Source: Stercorarius parasiticus
Lineage: Eukaryota > Chordata > Aves > Charadriiformes > Stercorariidae
DNA length: 64,000 bases
Direction: 5' to 3'
NCBI GenBank assembly: GCA_013396915.1
Contig: VWZL01000719.1
Coordinates: forward strand, 9,445 to 73,444
Shown here one piece after another: positions 27,102 through 39,100 of this stretch (positions are counted from its first letter, which is position 1; each line of letters starts with the position of its first letter). The notes under the pieces were generated by a model. The model searched no databases, had not been told where the DNA came from, and was given only the letters and a program-made list of their open reading frames with translations. The position numbers and the translations under genes are program-made.

Positions 27102-27710
27102 AAAGCTTTCTACAAGTATTTTGAATCTGCAGGCTAAATGTAGTCACAGTGCTTACACATTGAGCAACTTAATAAAGCAGCAAATTAGAAATATATTTTT
27201 TACCCCAGAAGGATATGAAATTTATTGCTTTGTAAGTGGCAGTCACATGCATATCATCAAACATTGTTGTATGTTGAGGTTTAAAATAAAGTACAATTCC
27301 ATTTTTTTAAAATAATGTATCAGTCTAAGAAAGTTCATAACACATTCACAACCAAAGATCTTATACATTTATCATTAAACTTTCATCTTTTTACAAATAT
27401 ATTTCATAACAAAGAAAAATTTTCTGCGCTTGGGTCTATTTGTTGACCTTGTAAAATTGAAAACCTTTATTTTTAGCAAGGCAAGAGACTAAAGAAGAAA
27501 TGTGGGCCAGGATCTCAGCCATGGTGCTATCATCTTCCTCAAAGCTCACATAAGCTGAAATAACATACATGCTTTCTGAGTGTGCCGTACACAGAATGAG
27601 ATACACCTTTCCCACAAGAGGTCATACTACGCTATCCAATGTTGTGTTCTTCAGTAACAAGGCTTTTAACCCAGGTAATTGTTCTTGCTTTAGATATCTT
27701 TGTAAATCCT
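27102..27710. other. Unassigned DNA
   Basis: No gene was recognised. The part from about 27480 is less AT-rich than its surroundings, but shows no known repeat before the CR1 starts. Confidence 0.5.
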
Positions 27711-28089
27711 CTCTACGAGGGGAGACCTTATTGTGTTCTACAACTACCTGAAAGGAGGCTGTAGAGAGGTGGGGATCAGTCTCTTCTCCCAAGTAACAGG
27801 CGATAGAACGAGAGGGAATGGCCTCAAGTTGCGCCGGGGGAGGTTTAGACTAGATGTTAGGAAGAATTTTTACACCAAAAGGGTTGTTAAGCATTGGAAC
27901 AGGCTGCCCAGAGAAGTAGTTGGGGCACCATCCCTGGAGGTATTTAAAAGATGGGTAGACATTGTGCTTAGAGATATGGTTTAGATTAGTGATGGTTTTT
28001 GTCAGAGTTAAGTTGATGGATGGACTAGATGATCTGAAAGGTCTCTTCCAACCTAGACAATTCTATGATGCTGTGATTCTGTGGTTCTA
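27711..28089 (+). mobile_element. CR1 LINE 3' end with intact ORF2 C-terminal frame
   Basis: This is a 5'-truncated CR1. The frame at 27733-27984 is open and ends with the C-terminal part of ORF2 (segments [19 protein letters not shown], and [19 protein letters not shown], typical of the region after the reverse transcriptase). The 3' untranslated part has GGACTAGATGATC and TTCCAACCTAGA, ending in TTCTATGATGCTGTGATTCT-type units. Its wording differs from the 23.6-kb and 30-kb copies, so it is another subfamily. Confidence 0.9.
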
Positions 28090-28720
28090 GTGATACAGGT
28101 AGCACCATTAATTGACTCTGCATATTTCAATTAATTGTTCACAGTTGAAATGGATTCATATTTTGGGGATATTGAAATGTACTATACTTTTTTTCTTTTA
28201 TACTCTCAATTTTAATTGTAATTTTATTTATTTATTTATTTTTACTTGAAAGGAATCTACAGAAACATACATTAAAGTTATTGGGAAAGACTACAGTTGC
28301 AGTTAACATTTTTATATATCTGTCAGTTTTATGTGGTGTATTATGCATCTGACCTTTGCACAGCCCCTCTGGGAGAGTAATGGTCATAGACTTCAGTTCT
28401 CCAGTACTCTGCAGAAGTGAGTTCCATGCTCAGCTGTGCTGACAGCTCAGTTTGCCACTTTACTCTTTCTCCTCCACCTACCTCCGCAATAGTTATTTTC
28501 ACAAATAAATTGCTATTAATAAGAGGAAAGCAGTAATTTGGTGTTATGGTAAAACACACATGCACACGCACACACTCCCCACCCAACTTAAATATAGCCA
28601 TACTGCATTTTTATTGTCCATGAAGCAAACTGGGAAATCTATGTGTTATTGCTTGTCTTTGACACTTCAATTCTGTTTCAAACTGTAGGTGTGCTGTTTT
28701 CCTAAGTTTTGTCTCTTTTT
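28090..28720. other. Unassigned AT-rich DNA between two CR1 copies
   Basis: It contains a TTTA run at about 28222-28241 and a short CA-rich run near 28555-28575. No gene was recognised. Confidence 0.55.
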
Positions 28721-29084
28721 GCTAGTCTGGAAAAAAGACGGCTGAGGGGTGATCTTATCAATGCTTATAAATCCTTAAAGGGTGGGTGTCGGGAGGATGG
28801 GGCCAGGCTCTTTGCAGTGGTGCCTGGCGCCAGGACAAGAGATAACGGGCACAAACTTGAACATAGGAAGTTCCGTCTCAACATGAGGAGGAACTTCTTT
28901 ACTTTGAGGGTGGCAGAGCACTGGAACAGGCTGCCCAGAGAGGTGGTGGAGTCTCTGTCTCTGGAGACATTCCTGGACGCTTTTCTGTGCAACCTGCTCT
29001 AGGTGAACCTGCTCTGGCAGGGGTTAGACTAGGTGATCTCCAGAGGTCGCTTCCAACCCCTACCATTCTGTGATTCTGTGATTC
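28721..29084 (+). mobile_element. CR1 LINE 3' end, GATTCTGT-tailed type
   Basis: This is a 5'-truncated CR1 with an open frame at 28709-29002 covering the last 90 or so codons of ORF2 (segments [23 protein letters not shown] and [12 protein letters not shown]). The 3' end reads GTGATCTCCAGAGGTCGCTT and finishes with GATTCTGTGATTC. The first few codons of the open frame lie upstream of the element, so the ATG is not its own. It is the third 3' end type in the window. Confidence 0.9.
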
Positions 29085-30111
29085 CCAATAATTATTAAAA
29101 ATTATAAGCCACATCAAAATGTGGTGCCCTGCCTTTTTGAATATATGCTTTACATGACAAATGTGATTTAATGTCCCCTGAAACATACTGTGCACCTTTC
29201 AAAATCAAGCACAGGGAGAGTACTGCAACTACAGTTCCATTCATGACTTACACCACTAAAAAAAAATTGAGCTGGGCTGGGTAAGCAAATGTGACTTGTA
29301 GATGTATACCTTTGCAGTTCCAGCAAGCTTGCCTCTTTCTGAAAATGGAAATTCTGATTATCATTTCTGACCTATAAGGTATTCTGTCATGTAAATGGAA
29401 GAACAACTCAAAAGGTAGGACACGTATACAACTGTATGCAAATACATCAATAAATACAAATAGCTATATTGGACAACCTGTGGTAGTTTACAGATTCAAA
29501 AGCACATAGTTGTATTAATATCTGGTAGTATTAATGTTCTGATCTCTATTAGGGAATAGTAAAAACTGACTAGAATCAATTGAGATTTTTGTTTGCTTTT
29601 TTTTTGTCTGTTTGTTTTTCATTTGTTTTAAAAAAAATAAAAATTTTACTATTCCCCTTAATACTATTTTTAATTGGCAAGCATTTGAAAACTTTAGCTA
29701 CTTATTCAGCAGTTTCTCTGAACACATACATCAATACTGTTGACATTGTACGGAAACAGCAGTGTAAGAATTAGTATTATTTCCAAACTCACAGAAAGAA
29801 AAGCTCACTTCTCCTTTACGTTATGCAGATTGTGATGGCCATGTTGACCGAGCAGAAGTGTCACCATATAGATTCCTTTTATTTTTATGGTAAAATGATT
29901 TAGCTGATTAATTGGATGCAGTACTAAAGATTCAGAATTATTCCCTCTGAAATCCTTCCTTTTTACTTTTGGTTTAATGACTAGGTCCTCAGCTTTGTAC
30001 TTTCCACGAGGAAAAGCTGTGCAAAGTTTATGCAATTGCTGTAGCAAATTAGTGCAGTAACAATGTAGAAATAATCCATTGAAATTATATAAATTGAAAT
30101 ACGAAGGGATG
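29085..30111. other. Unassigned AT-rich DNA
   Basis: No gene or clear repeat was recognised. There is a T-rich run near 29595-29640. The minus-strand frame at 29805-30047 (80 codons) is unsupported. Confidence 0.55.
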
Positions 30112-32445
30112 ATAGAATCATAGAACAGTTTGGGTTGGTAGGGACCTTAAGAGGTCATCTAGTCCAACACCCCTGCAATATGCAGGGACATCTTCAACTA
30201 CATCAGGTTGCTCAGAGCCCCATCCAATCTGGCCTTGAAAGTTTCCAGGGATGGGGCATCTACCAACTCTCTGGGCAATTTGTTCCAGTGTTTCTCCACT
30301 CTCCTTGTAAAAATTTCTCCCCAGAGCCTTCTCTTCTCCAGGTTGAACAACCCCAACTCTCTCAGTCCTTCTTCATAGGAGAGGTGTTCCATTCCTCTTG
30401 TCATTTTTGTGGTGCTCCCCTGGACTTGATCCAACAGGTCCGTGTCTTTCCTGTATTGAGGGCTTCAGAGCTGGAAGCAGTACTCCAGGTGGGGTCTCAC
30501 CAGAGGGGAGTAGAGGGGCAGAATCACTTCCCTCAACCTGCTGGCTACGCTCCTTTTAATGTAGCCCAGGATGCAGTTGGCTTTCTGGGCTGCGAGTGCA
30601 CATTGCCGACTCATGTCCAGCTTTTCATCCACCAGTACCTCCAGGTCCTTCTTGGCAGGGCTACTCTCAATCCCTTCATCCCCCAGCCTATATTACTGGG
30701 GATTGCCCTGACCCAAGTGCAGGACCTTGCACTTGGCCATGTTAATCCTCATGAGGTTCACACGGGCCCACTTCTCAAGCTTGTCCAGGTCCCTCTGGAT
30801 GACATCCTGTCCCTCAAGCATGTCAACTGCACCACTCAGGTTAGTGTCATCTGCAAAGTTGCAGAGGGCGCAGTTGACCTCACTATGTCATTGATGAAGA
30901 TATTAACCAGCACTAGTCCCAATACGGACCCCTGAGGGACACCACTTGTCACTGATCTCCATCCTGACATTGAGCCATTCACCCTCTGGATGTGTTCAAC
31001 CAACCAATTCCTCATCCAACAAACAGTCCACTCATCAAATCCATATCTCTCCAATTTAGAGAGAAGGATATTGTGGGGCACCATGTCAAAGGCCTTACAG
31101 AAATCCAGATAGATGACACCCATAGCTCTTCCCTTCTCCACTGATGTAGTCACTCCATCATAGAAGGCCACTCGGTTGGTCAGGCAGGACTTGCCCATCA
31201 TGAAGCCATGTTGGCTGTCTCAAATCACCTCCCTGTCCTCCATGTGCCTTAGCATAGCTTCTAGGAGGATCTGTTCTATGATCTTCTCAGGCACAGAGGT
31301 GAGGCTGAGAGATCGGTAGTTCCCAGGGTCCTCCTTTCTACCCTTTTTAAAAATGGATTCAATGTTCCCCTTTTTCCAGTCACCAGGGACTTCACCTGAC
31401 TGACATGACTTTTCAAATATCATGGAGAGTGGCTTGGAAACTACATCAGCCAATTTAGGACTCTGGGGTGCATCTCGTCAGGTCCCATAGACTCATGTAT
31501 GTTCAGGTTCCTCAGGAGGTCACGAACCTGATCTTCTCTTACAGTGGGAGCGACTTTGCTCTCCTAGTCGCTGCCTTGTGGTCCATCCACTCTAGAGGTG
31601 TGGGGAGAAAGGTTGCCAGTGAAGACTGAGGCAAAAATGTTGTTGAGTACCTCAGCCTTCTCCTCGTCCATTGTTACCAGTTTGCCAGTTGTGTTCATCA
31701 GGGGGCCACACTTTCTTTGATCCTCCTTTTCTGGCTGACATACCTGTAGAAGCTCTTATTGCTCTTTCTGTCCCTTACCAAGATCAGCTCCAGCCTCACC
31801 TTGGCCTTGATCATACCTACACATCCAGACAGCCTCCCTATACTCTTCCCAGAATACCTGTCCCTGCTTTCACTGCCTGTGCATCTCTTTCTTGCCCTTT
31901 AGTTTGACCAGAAGATCTTGATTTAGCCATGCCGGTCTCTTACCTTCCTTTCCTGATTTCTTGCACCTCGGGATCAAGAGTTCTTGCTTTCTATGGAAAG
32001 CATCCTTAAAGATCTTCCTGCTCTGTTCTGCTCCCTTGTCCTTGCGAGCAGTTTCCCAGGGTGTCTTACTGACTAACTCCTTGAAGAGCTTTACTAAAAT
32101 TCTAGGTCCTGACATTAGTCTTCACCTGACCCATATCCCTCAGGACTGCAAACTCCACCGGTGCATGATCACTGCAGCCCAGGCTACCTCCAATCTTGAC
32201 ATCACCAATTAGCTCATTTGCGTTGTTGACCACCAGGTCCAGTATCGCCTCTGCTTTGCTGGAGGTGCCTGGCTTAAGAAGTTATCTGCAATGCACTCTA
32301 GGAGTCTCCTGGATCACCTACAGCTCACCGTGGTGCTTTTCCAGCAGATGTCAAGGCGGTTGAAGTCCCCCAGCAGGACAAGAGCCTGCGAGCGAGATGC
32401 CTCCCGTAGCTGGAGTAAGGAGGCTTCATCAATAGGCTCCCCTGT
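30112..32445 (-). mobile_element. CR1 LINE, 2.3-kb copy, 5'-truncated
   Basis: This is the largest mobile element in the window. Read on the minus strand it runs from the second half of the ORF2 endonuclease (near 32445) through reverse transcriptase to the 3' untranslated region, ending at 30112 with TTCTATGATTCTATC-like sequence. ORF1 and the start of ORF2 are absent, as in most CR1 insertions, which stop early during target-primed reverse transcription. It belongs to the same subfamily as the deleted copy at 23.6 kb. The coding part is broken (see the pseudogene entry). The 5' edge is uncertain by about 10 bases. Confidence 0.93.
30195..32445 (-). pseudogene. CR1 ORF2 remnant (endonuclease-reverse transcriptase)
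   Basis: The product of an intact copy would nick target DNA and reverse-transcribe the element's RNA. Visible landmarks in order are the endonuclease motif LLGDFN (about 32355-32379), SDHAPV (about 32155-32175), the linker frame at 31870-32115, the reverse transcriptase segment [16 protein letters not shown] (frame 31220-31453), motif A DFCKAFD (about 31084-31113), motif [11 protein letters not shown] (about 30915-30950), and the catalytic FADD (30846-30857). Defects: a TGA stop splits the reverse transcriptase at 31217-31222 in an otherwise continuous frame; a frameshift lies just before FADD; and a deletion of perhaps 200 bases joins LWGE to the HWNKLP region near 30330. The copy cannot make an active enzyme. 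Confidence 0.9.
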
Positions 32446-33364
32446 GATAAGTATATAAGATATTATTAGTGTTCAAAGTGTTATCAACAGATTCTTCATA
32501 TTCAAAACCACTTAATTTGTTGTATAGAACATCTAGTACTATTGTTGCACTGTAATCTGTATTTAGTTTTCCTTAGTATTAATTACAGATTAGTGAAAAA
32601 TTTTAGTAGTTGACATTAGCTTGACTCATTAAGATGTAGTACCTTTAGATATCTTTAGATATGCTTAGGTTTTTGCTATATCTATGAAAAGAGAACTAGA
32701 AAAGGAAAGCAAGGGAATAAGTATTGTAGCATTAACCAAAATATAACCTAAAAATTAAAAAAACAGAAATAAGAATGAGCAATATGGTGAAGATGAATGC
32801 CTTGCTTAAGATCTGAGTTCTGAGCTTTTCTGGCCTTAGAGGTGTGAAATGCCAAGAAAAACAATGATATACATACTGCTTCATCAATTAAAAAACAAAC
32901 AAACAAAAAAAAAAGAAACAAAAAAACCCAAAACCAAACAAACAAAAACCCCAACCCCAAAACCTGGCAAACAAGGAAAAAATCTGGAGTTGCTCTGGGA
33001 ATTTGAAAAGAACATTGATTTACTGAAATAGACAAATTATGCACATAGACAAATATGCTGACTTCCACATGGGAAAGGAAACAAAAACAGCTAAACAACT
33101 TCAACTTTATCTTAATTTCTGTTGATGTTTTATGCTAGCAATATGATATGCAAACACACTTGATGCTGTACAGGGAAAAAACTTTGGCCAAGGCTGACTG
33201 GTTTATCATTAGTGTTTTATAAAGAGAAAATATTAGTAAGTATACTTTTTGCAGCACTAAACAAAACACAATTGATATTGCTACAAGCAATATCAATATC
33301 AAGTACAGTAGCTTAAGGCCAAAGCCAACAAAATACCTAGTTTACTGTTATTCTCATCCAGATA
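32446..33364. other. Unassigned AT-rich DNA with an A/C-rich run and a hairpin
   Basis: An A-rich run with C interruptions covers 32889-32964. A perfect hairpin, with 11-bp arms ATTGATATTGC / GCAATATCAAT and a 5-base loop, lies at 33271-33297. No gene was recognised. Confidence 0.55.
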
Positions 33365-33525
33365 TTAGTCAGTATTTTAATCAAGGACTTAAACTGCCAC
33401 ATCGTGAGTAATTCTTTTAAATCAGCAGACAATATCAAACTGAATTTAAGGGTAATGAAGTAAAACAAGGTTTTACAGAAGACAAATTCAGGATGATCTT
33501 GACATACTGCAGAAAACACCTAAAA
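33365..33525 (+). mobile_element. Possible ancient CR1/L3-like LINE fragment (reverse transcriptase region)
   Basis: The stretch resembles the reverse transcriptase part of old amniote CR1/L3 elements just around the FADD motif. TCAAGGACTTA near 33381 fits the FINDL-type segment, GCAGACAATATCAAACTG near 33425 is close to the nucleotides for FADDTKL, and TTCAGGATGATCTTGACA near 33487 matches the downstream helix. It is very diverged, and the frame is not open throughout. It is distinct from the young avian CR1 copies. The match is from memory of consensus sequences, so the extent is approximate. Confidence 0.5.
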
Positions 33526-35404
33526 GAATGAAAACAAAATAGGTGCCTGTATTTATTTAAAGCATACATTGTTGCATTAATTTCATTTTCATGGCTGATG
33601 GTGGGATCTGAGACAACTGGTCTAAGCCTAAGTAGATATAGACACATACATGTAAACAAGTGAAATTAAGTAAGATGAAGAGCACCAAAGAAGATAAAAT
33701 AAAACTTTTAGAATATATTAGATGCATGCAGGAATGAGGGAAATAGTTGTTCACATCTGTTACAGGTGAATAAGAAGTAGGGTGAGTAAAAATCAGCAAG
33801 AAAAATTTAGGTTGAAGGTTAAGATCATCTCTTTATAAGCACAAGTGAACATTAACAGAAGTTACCTAAGGATAAATTCCATCACTGCATTTCCCTACAT
33901 TTCAGTTTATACAAACATCCGACAAGAATTGCTTAAGCATATTTGATCCTTTTTTAGACTTAGAGGATGAACCAGGTAATATCTTGAGGCCTCACAAAGT
34001 TTATTTTTCATATTACTAAGGAGTTGAATAGATATTTTCTAAAGCAGTGCCACAGTTGCAGTCTTTAATACTATCATTTTTAATGTTCTCTATTCTAAAA
34101 CATTTTTTTTTCAGATACCCTAGAAAAATTATTAACTATATTGTATATTCAGATACTGGGGAAAAAAAAGATTGTTCTAGCATTTTTTCAGGTTGTTGCA
34201 CAGTAAAATGAGGAAAGTCTCAGAATGAATGTGAGAACACAATCCCATTAAAATTATTAATGTAATTTATAAATACAGTTTACTTATAGGTAACTGTAAG
34301 TTAAAACCACCTTATATATAAACCACCTTATATAAAAACCACCTTAATCTTATCACTAAGAAAGGTTATTAAAATAACTTGTGATAGTGTAATAGGCAGC
34401 CATCAGGAATTGTAGCTATTTTTAACTTGTTTTCTTTATTTATTCTGTTTATTCTTATTTATTCTATTAAAAACAGATCACTGTTTGTAAAGCAGCAAAA
34501 CACATAACCATAAGCAACATATGGAAACCATACAGGTGTCATTAAGGCCCTTCAGGGAGTAAAGGAATATCTACTAGACAGAGTTTGTTAAAAGCTATGG
34601 TTCACAATAACTCATCAGTTCTTCAATTTTCAGTCAATTCATTATCATCAGATAAAGCCTGTGAAGTTCCCTTGTACTCAGATCTATCAGAAAGGCTTTG
34701 TCACAAAGCATTCAAGGGATTACTAAGCAGTGACCTCATACAACACATTATTGATTTCAAATGGAAAGCTAATTCCTATCTCTATAAAAGGACTGTAGTT
34801 CAGTCTACTGCCACTGTGGCTGTAAAGAAGTGTGAGTACTGTAAATAAATTTCTTTTCTTGGCCATTACACTTGATGAATTACAAAGTCCTTTGGACATT
34901 TTCCATTCTGTCTGTGTCAATTTTTAAAAAAGGTAGTTCAGGATCCTATTTAACTGCAAGGTAGAATTTACGTGAATTAAATAATATCACATTTACTTTT
35001 TTCTATGATACATATGCAATGCTACACTGTTATTCAGCAATACAAAAATGGAAATGACACAAATTCAAGTAATATTTAAGGAAGTTATGACACATTTAGG
35101 GCTGAAGTTGGTACAAATCAATAATAGCTCACCGCACCTTCTGCCAAAATTTTTCAATGCCTTCGAGGATTTATTTTTCTCTTTTTCTTTTAATCGTTGC
35201 AGAGATAATCCTATGCTGAGTGTTTGTAAGTCCCTTAAGCTTCAGTAGAGTTGGAAGCTGAAGACATTCCATAGCTGTCAGGATATATCTCTCTAAGGGA
35301 TGGTAAGCAAAGCCAGTATTAAATTTACATGCATTTGATAAGGCTGAAGGATGAAGGATGTTAATGCAGAGTCAAATGTCTTCCATAACTAAATATATAA
35401 GGAA
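33526..35404. other. Unassigned AT-rich DNA
   Basis: A short tandem repeat of AAACCACCTTATATA-like units lies at 34303-34348 (three copies). The frame at 34585-34848 (87 codons) matches no family I recognise. A strong acceptor-like and donor-like pair flanks 35203-35225 (see findings). Confidence 0.5.
34303..34348 (+). repeat. Short tandem repeat, three units of about 15 bp
   Basis: Three successive units beginning AACCACCTTA follow each other with 14-17 base spacing, differing in the AT-rich part. Confidence 0.85.
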
Positions 35405-36080
35405 AAAGGCCAAATGCAAGGTCCTGCACCTGTGTCAGGACAATCCCAAGCACAAATACAGGCTGGGCGGAGAACGGACTGAGAGCAGCCCTGACAAGAA
35501 GATCTTGGGAGTGCTGGTGAATGAGAAGCTCAACATGAGCTGGCAATGTGCACTTGCAGCCCAGAAAGCCAACTGCATCCTGGGCTGCATGAAAAGAAGC
35601 GTGGCCGCCAGGTTGAGGTAGGTGATTCTACCCTTCTACTCCACTCTCATGAGACCCCACCTGGAGTACTGTGTCCAGCTCTGGAGTCCCAAACATAAGG
35701 AGGATGTGGACCTGTTGGAGCAGGTCCAGAGAAGGGCCACAAAGATGATCACAGGGCTGGAGCACCTCTCCAATGAACACAGACTGAGAGAGGTGGGATT
35801 GTTCAACCTGGAGAAGAGATGGCTCTGGGGAGACCTTATAGCAGTCTCTCAGTACCTAAAGGGATCCTACAGGAGAAGTGGAGAGGGACTCTATGAGGGA
35901 GTGTAGCAATAGGACGAGGGGTAACAGTTTTAAACTGAAAGAGGGGAGATTTACATTAGGCATTAGGAAGAAATTCTTTACTGTGGGGATGGTTAGACAC
36001 TGGAACAGATTGCTCAGGGAAGCTGTGGAGACCCATGCCTGGAAGTGTTCAAGGCCAGCTTGGACGGGGCTTTGAGCAAC
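35405..36080 (+). pseudogene. CR1 ORF2 remnant, C-terminal region
   Basis: Segments typical of the ORF2 thumb and C-terminal region follow in order: [67 protein letters not shown] and [18 protein letters not shown], then after a frame change [13 protein letters not shown] and [17 protein letters not shown] replaces an expected GAG codon at 35619-35621, and a 1-base shift occurs near 35890-35905. The last part shows a further shift near ETHAWK. It is inactive. Confidence 0.88.
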
Positions 36081-36196
36081 CTGGTCTAGTGGGAGGTGTC
36101 CCTGTCCATGACAGGTGGTTTGGAACTAGATGATCTTTAAGGTCCCTTCCAACACAAACCATTCTATGATTCCAGAGTTCTATGATTCTATGAAAT
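35405..36196 (+). mobile_element. CR1 LINE, 0.8-kb 3' copy
   Basis: This is a 5'-truncated avian CR1 that starts just downstream of the reverse transcriptase active site and runs to TTCTATGATTCCAGAGTTC-type tail units at about 36161-36196. The 3' untranslated part reads GGTGTCCCTG and ACTAGATGATCTTTAAGGTC. It shares its 3' wording with the minus-strand copy at 40047-40475, so both belong to one subfamily and lie in opposite orientation. Confidence 0.92.
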
Positions 36197-39100
36197 TCTA
36201 TCTTTAGTGAAAACTGTAGAATCTTTTCTCTGAATCTAAAGAAATCGGGAGTTCATCTGTAGGACCAGAATTTACATCATCAAAACAAATCACAAATAAG
36301 TGAATCTACCTATTTTGTAGTAAAATGCAACCCAAGCCAACTGGAAATGGAACATCCATACAGTGGTCTTACATAATCAAATGTAAATGAGGTTGTAAAA
36401 GACAAAACCAATAACTGCTGTATGGATTCTGAAGTGAAAAACTCCATTCTCAGTAATGAATGTGTTCTAGAGATACGTTACCAAGCCAGGTGTAACACTG
36501 AAAATATGAATTAAGATAATTAATGGTTGTCCATGACTAACCCTGTTCAAAACACTAGCCAGTAATGCACAATCAATTTTGGGCAAGAACTAATACTAGA
36601 ACAGCAAGTGGAAGAACAAAGCTAGAACAGGTAGTAAAATACCATCACAAGCTCACCACCAGAAGAAATAACCCATCCAACCTGGGAAACTGGAGGGAAG
36701 ATAATAGCAAGTAAGTAAGTAGTCTTGAATGAGTCTGAGGCTTCTGGCAAAAAAATATTACTGTGTCAAAAATGTTGTCTAAAAATTACTGAAATGAACC
36801 TCCCAGAGTCATGATTTGAAAAATCCAGGAATCTTTCCCCCGCTCTGTGCAGAGTTCATCTGCCATCTGCAGTTTGTTTTAAAGTACACTAAAACTACTC
36901 ATTCCATACATGTTCCACACATGAGGATCAACTGATGCTTCTCTCGTGCCTATGACAAAGTACAGATTAACATGGTTAACTCCCTTTTTAGCATCTCTAA
37001 AAGTATACCCACATGCTTCAGAATTTCTTAGCACAGAACAATTTAATGTCTGGAAGACAAGTAGAGAAAGAAGTATTTTTCATCATCTTGGTCCAAAAAC
37101 ACTGTCTTCAAATACTGGTACACTAGATGAAGAGCCTATAAAGTTTATTTAATTTAAGTGTCTCAAGATAACAATGCAGATAACATTTGGCTGATACACA
37201 GGTTGCAAAATCTATTGGCAGTGACGTAGGTGAAATGGAGAATCATAATGAGAGAAGAATTATAACAGTGTTAAATACTAAAACTATGATTTAAAGAAGC
37301 TGAACTCCTTAACAAGAATGAAACTGTAAGCTATGGTAGGATTTTTTAATTTTTATTTTATTTTATTTCATTTTATTTTATTTTTATTTTTGTGCTTCTT
37401 TCAGAAAGCAGGTCTAAGAAATTTCTTTGCTGACCTCACATTCCAGTGAGAAGGCGATGAAGAACTTTCAATTACATAACACTGTATAAACAAATTAAAC
37501 AATATTCTACATTTACCTGTTTTAAAATTGCTGACCAACTAAGTCATTTACTTATACCTAAAAATGTCAATGCATCTGCTATATTCATCTTATGATCAAT
37601 ACTGTTTCTTGTAACAGTCTTGACTCGGGAAGGAAGAGAAAATGCTCTGCAAACAACCTCTTAACTAAGCCTCCGATAAGATTTGTTTATTAACAGTAGA
37701 AATTTCTGCCACAGTTGTCATTATTAATTATCAGATCTTGTTAGATAGTCTGAGCTATCATTTGGGACTCACCTTTGCTGATCTTACTTGTCTTGAATGA
37801 TACTTAATTCATTGATCATTCCCGGCATTGTTTAACCAGGTCCTATTTGAATCCCTTTATAATTATTACCAGAGTCTCAACTCGGCCTCTTTTTATTCTC
37901 TCTCAGTACATCATCTCATTAGTAGTCATTAGGATAGGTTTTGGTCTCAGATAACATTTTCATGCAGATGATGCATCCTTTTACAGGTTTTTTTTGAATC
38001 TTTCTTGACTTCCTTATTCCACTTTGACTTTCTGAGAGCAACTGTTTGATGTGTAAAAATAATGAATGCTAATATTTTGATCTGCAGTGCTTCCCAAAGA
38101 GATCTCACAGTTGTTGACATGGATGTGACTTGTGTTTGACACCAAATATACTACATTAAAATGTCATCATGTGGCTTTTCCCCAAGGAAATCACCTTTCT
38201 TCAGTATCGCTCGGGGAAAGAGCTGATACTTGATGCTGACTGACTAGCAGAATGTTTTCTCTTTTTTAAAACCAGGATATTTCACAAACTTTCTAGAAAA
38301 TACAGAATAATAAGAAGTAAATTATATGCTTATCTCAAATGCTCTTCATCATTTTCACTTGCTAGGGAAAATGTCAATAAAGTCTCACTATTGGCATTAT
38401 TTGAATTTTTTATAAACTTGTATTATGAATAGAAAGCAATATTAGTATTCCATTTGGAGTGGACTAGAAATGTTGAGTCAAAAATGCCACTTTAGGGACT
38501 GAATTTGAAGAAAAAAATATTACTCATATCCACCAAGTACAGGTTGAAAACAAAAGCATGGAAAACAAGACAGATTTTGAAAATCATAAGGGATCATGGC
38601 CAGGTGACTCTCTAATTCTTATTGCCATAATACATAGGCATAGACCCACTCACCCAGGTACTGCAGAAATACATCAGAAAGATCTGTCTCGGAGAGTTTT
38701 TGATCCTGATACTATTGTTTTAGAACATCTTTTGGCTCGCTTGCACCATTTATCATTTCCAGGTTTTCAAAGACTGAATAAAGGTCCATATCAACAGTCT
38801 TGGTATAGTGGCATGTTTCTGCTGTATTCAGCAGATGTATTAAGCAGATGAAGTATACGGATGTATGCTGCTCAGTGCCCAATATTCTCTAATTAACAGT
38901 AACAGCTACTTCTTTATCTCCAGTCATCGAATAAGAGTTCCTTAAAAAAAAGAGATACTGAAGAGGTTCTGTGATGAATCTCTCACATTTTGACTGAAAA
39001 CTTAGACATTGCAGTGACATCTTCAGCTGGATAGAGAAAGAATTCAAAGACTTTAGAATGACATATATATAGGAGCAATCCCATCAATTTTATCAAGAAA

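Noticed and set aside
30135..30935. Plus-strand open frame of 266 codons
   Set aside because: It is the antisense of the CR1 ORF2 remnant. The minus strand shows the true reverse transcriptase motifs, so the plus frame is a shadow.
31671..32212. Plus-strand open frames over the CR1 linker region
   Set aside because: They are antisense to the endonuclease-to-reverse-transcriptase linker of the minus-strand CR1.
32889..32964. A-rich run considered as a SINE or retrocopy tail
   Set aside because: No SINE body or coding-like sequence precedes it. A similar C/A-rich run at 25455-25519 suggests general low-complexity drift.
34585..34848. 87-codon frame ending in a Cys-containing KKCEYCK segment, considered as a zinc-binding exon
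   Set aside because: Only one CxxC pair is present, with no partner pair, and there is no other motif.
38558..38851. 97-codon open frame considered as a possible exon
   Set aside because: No domain was recognised, no clear splice or start context was found, and its length is within chance for the window.
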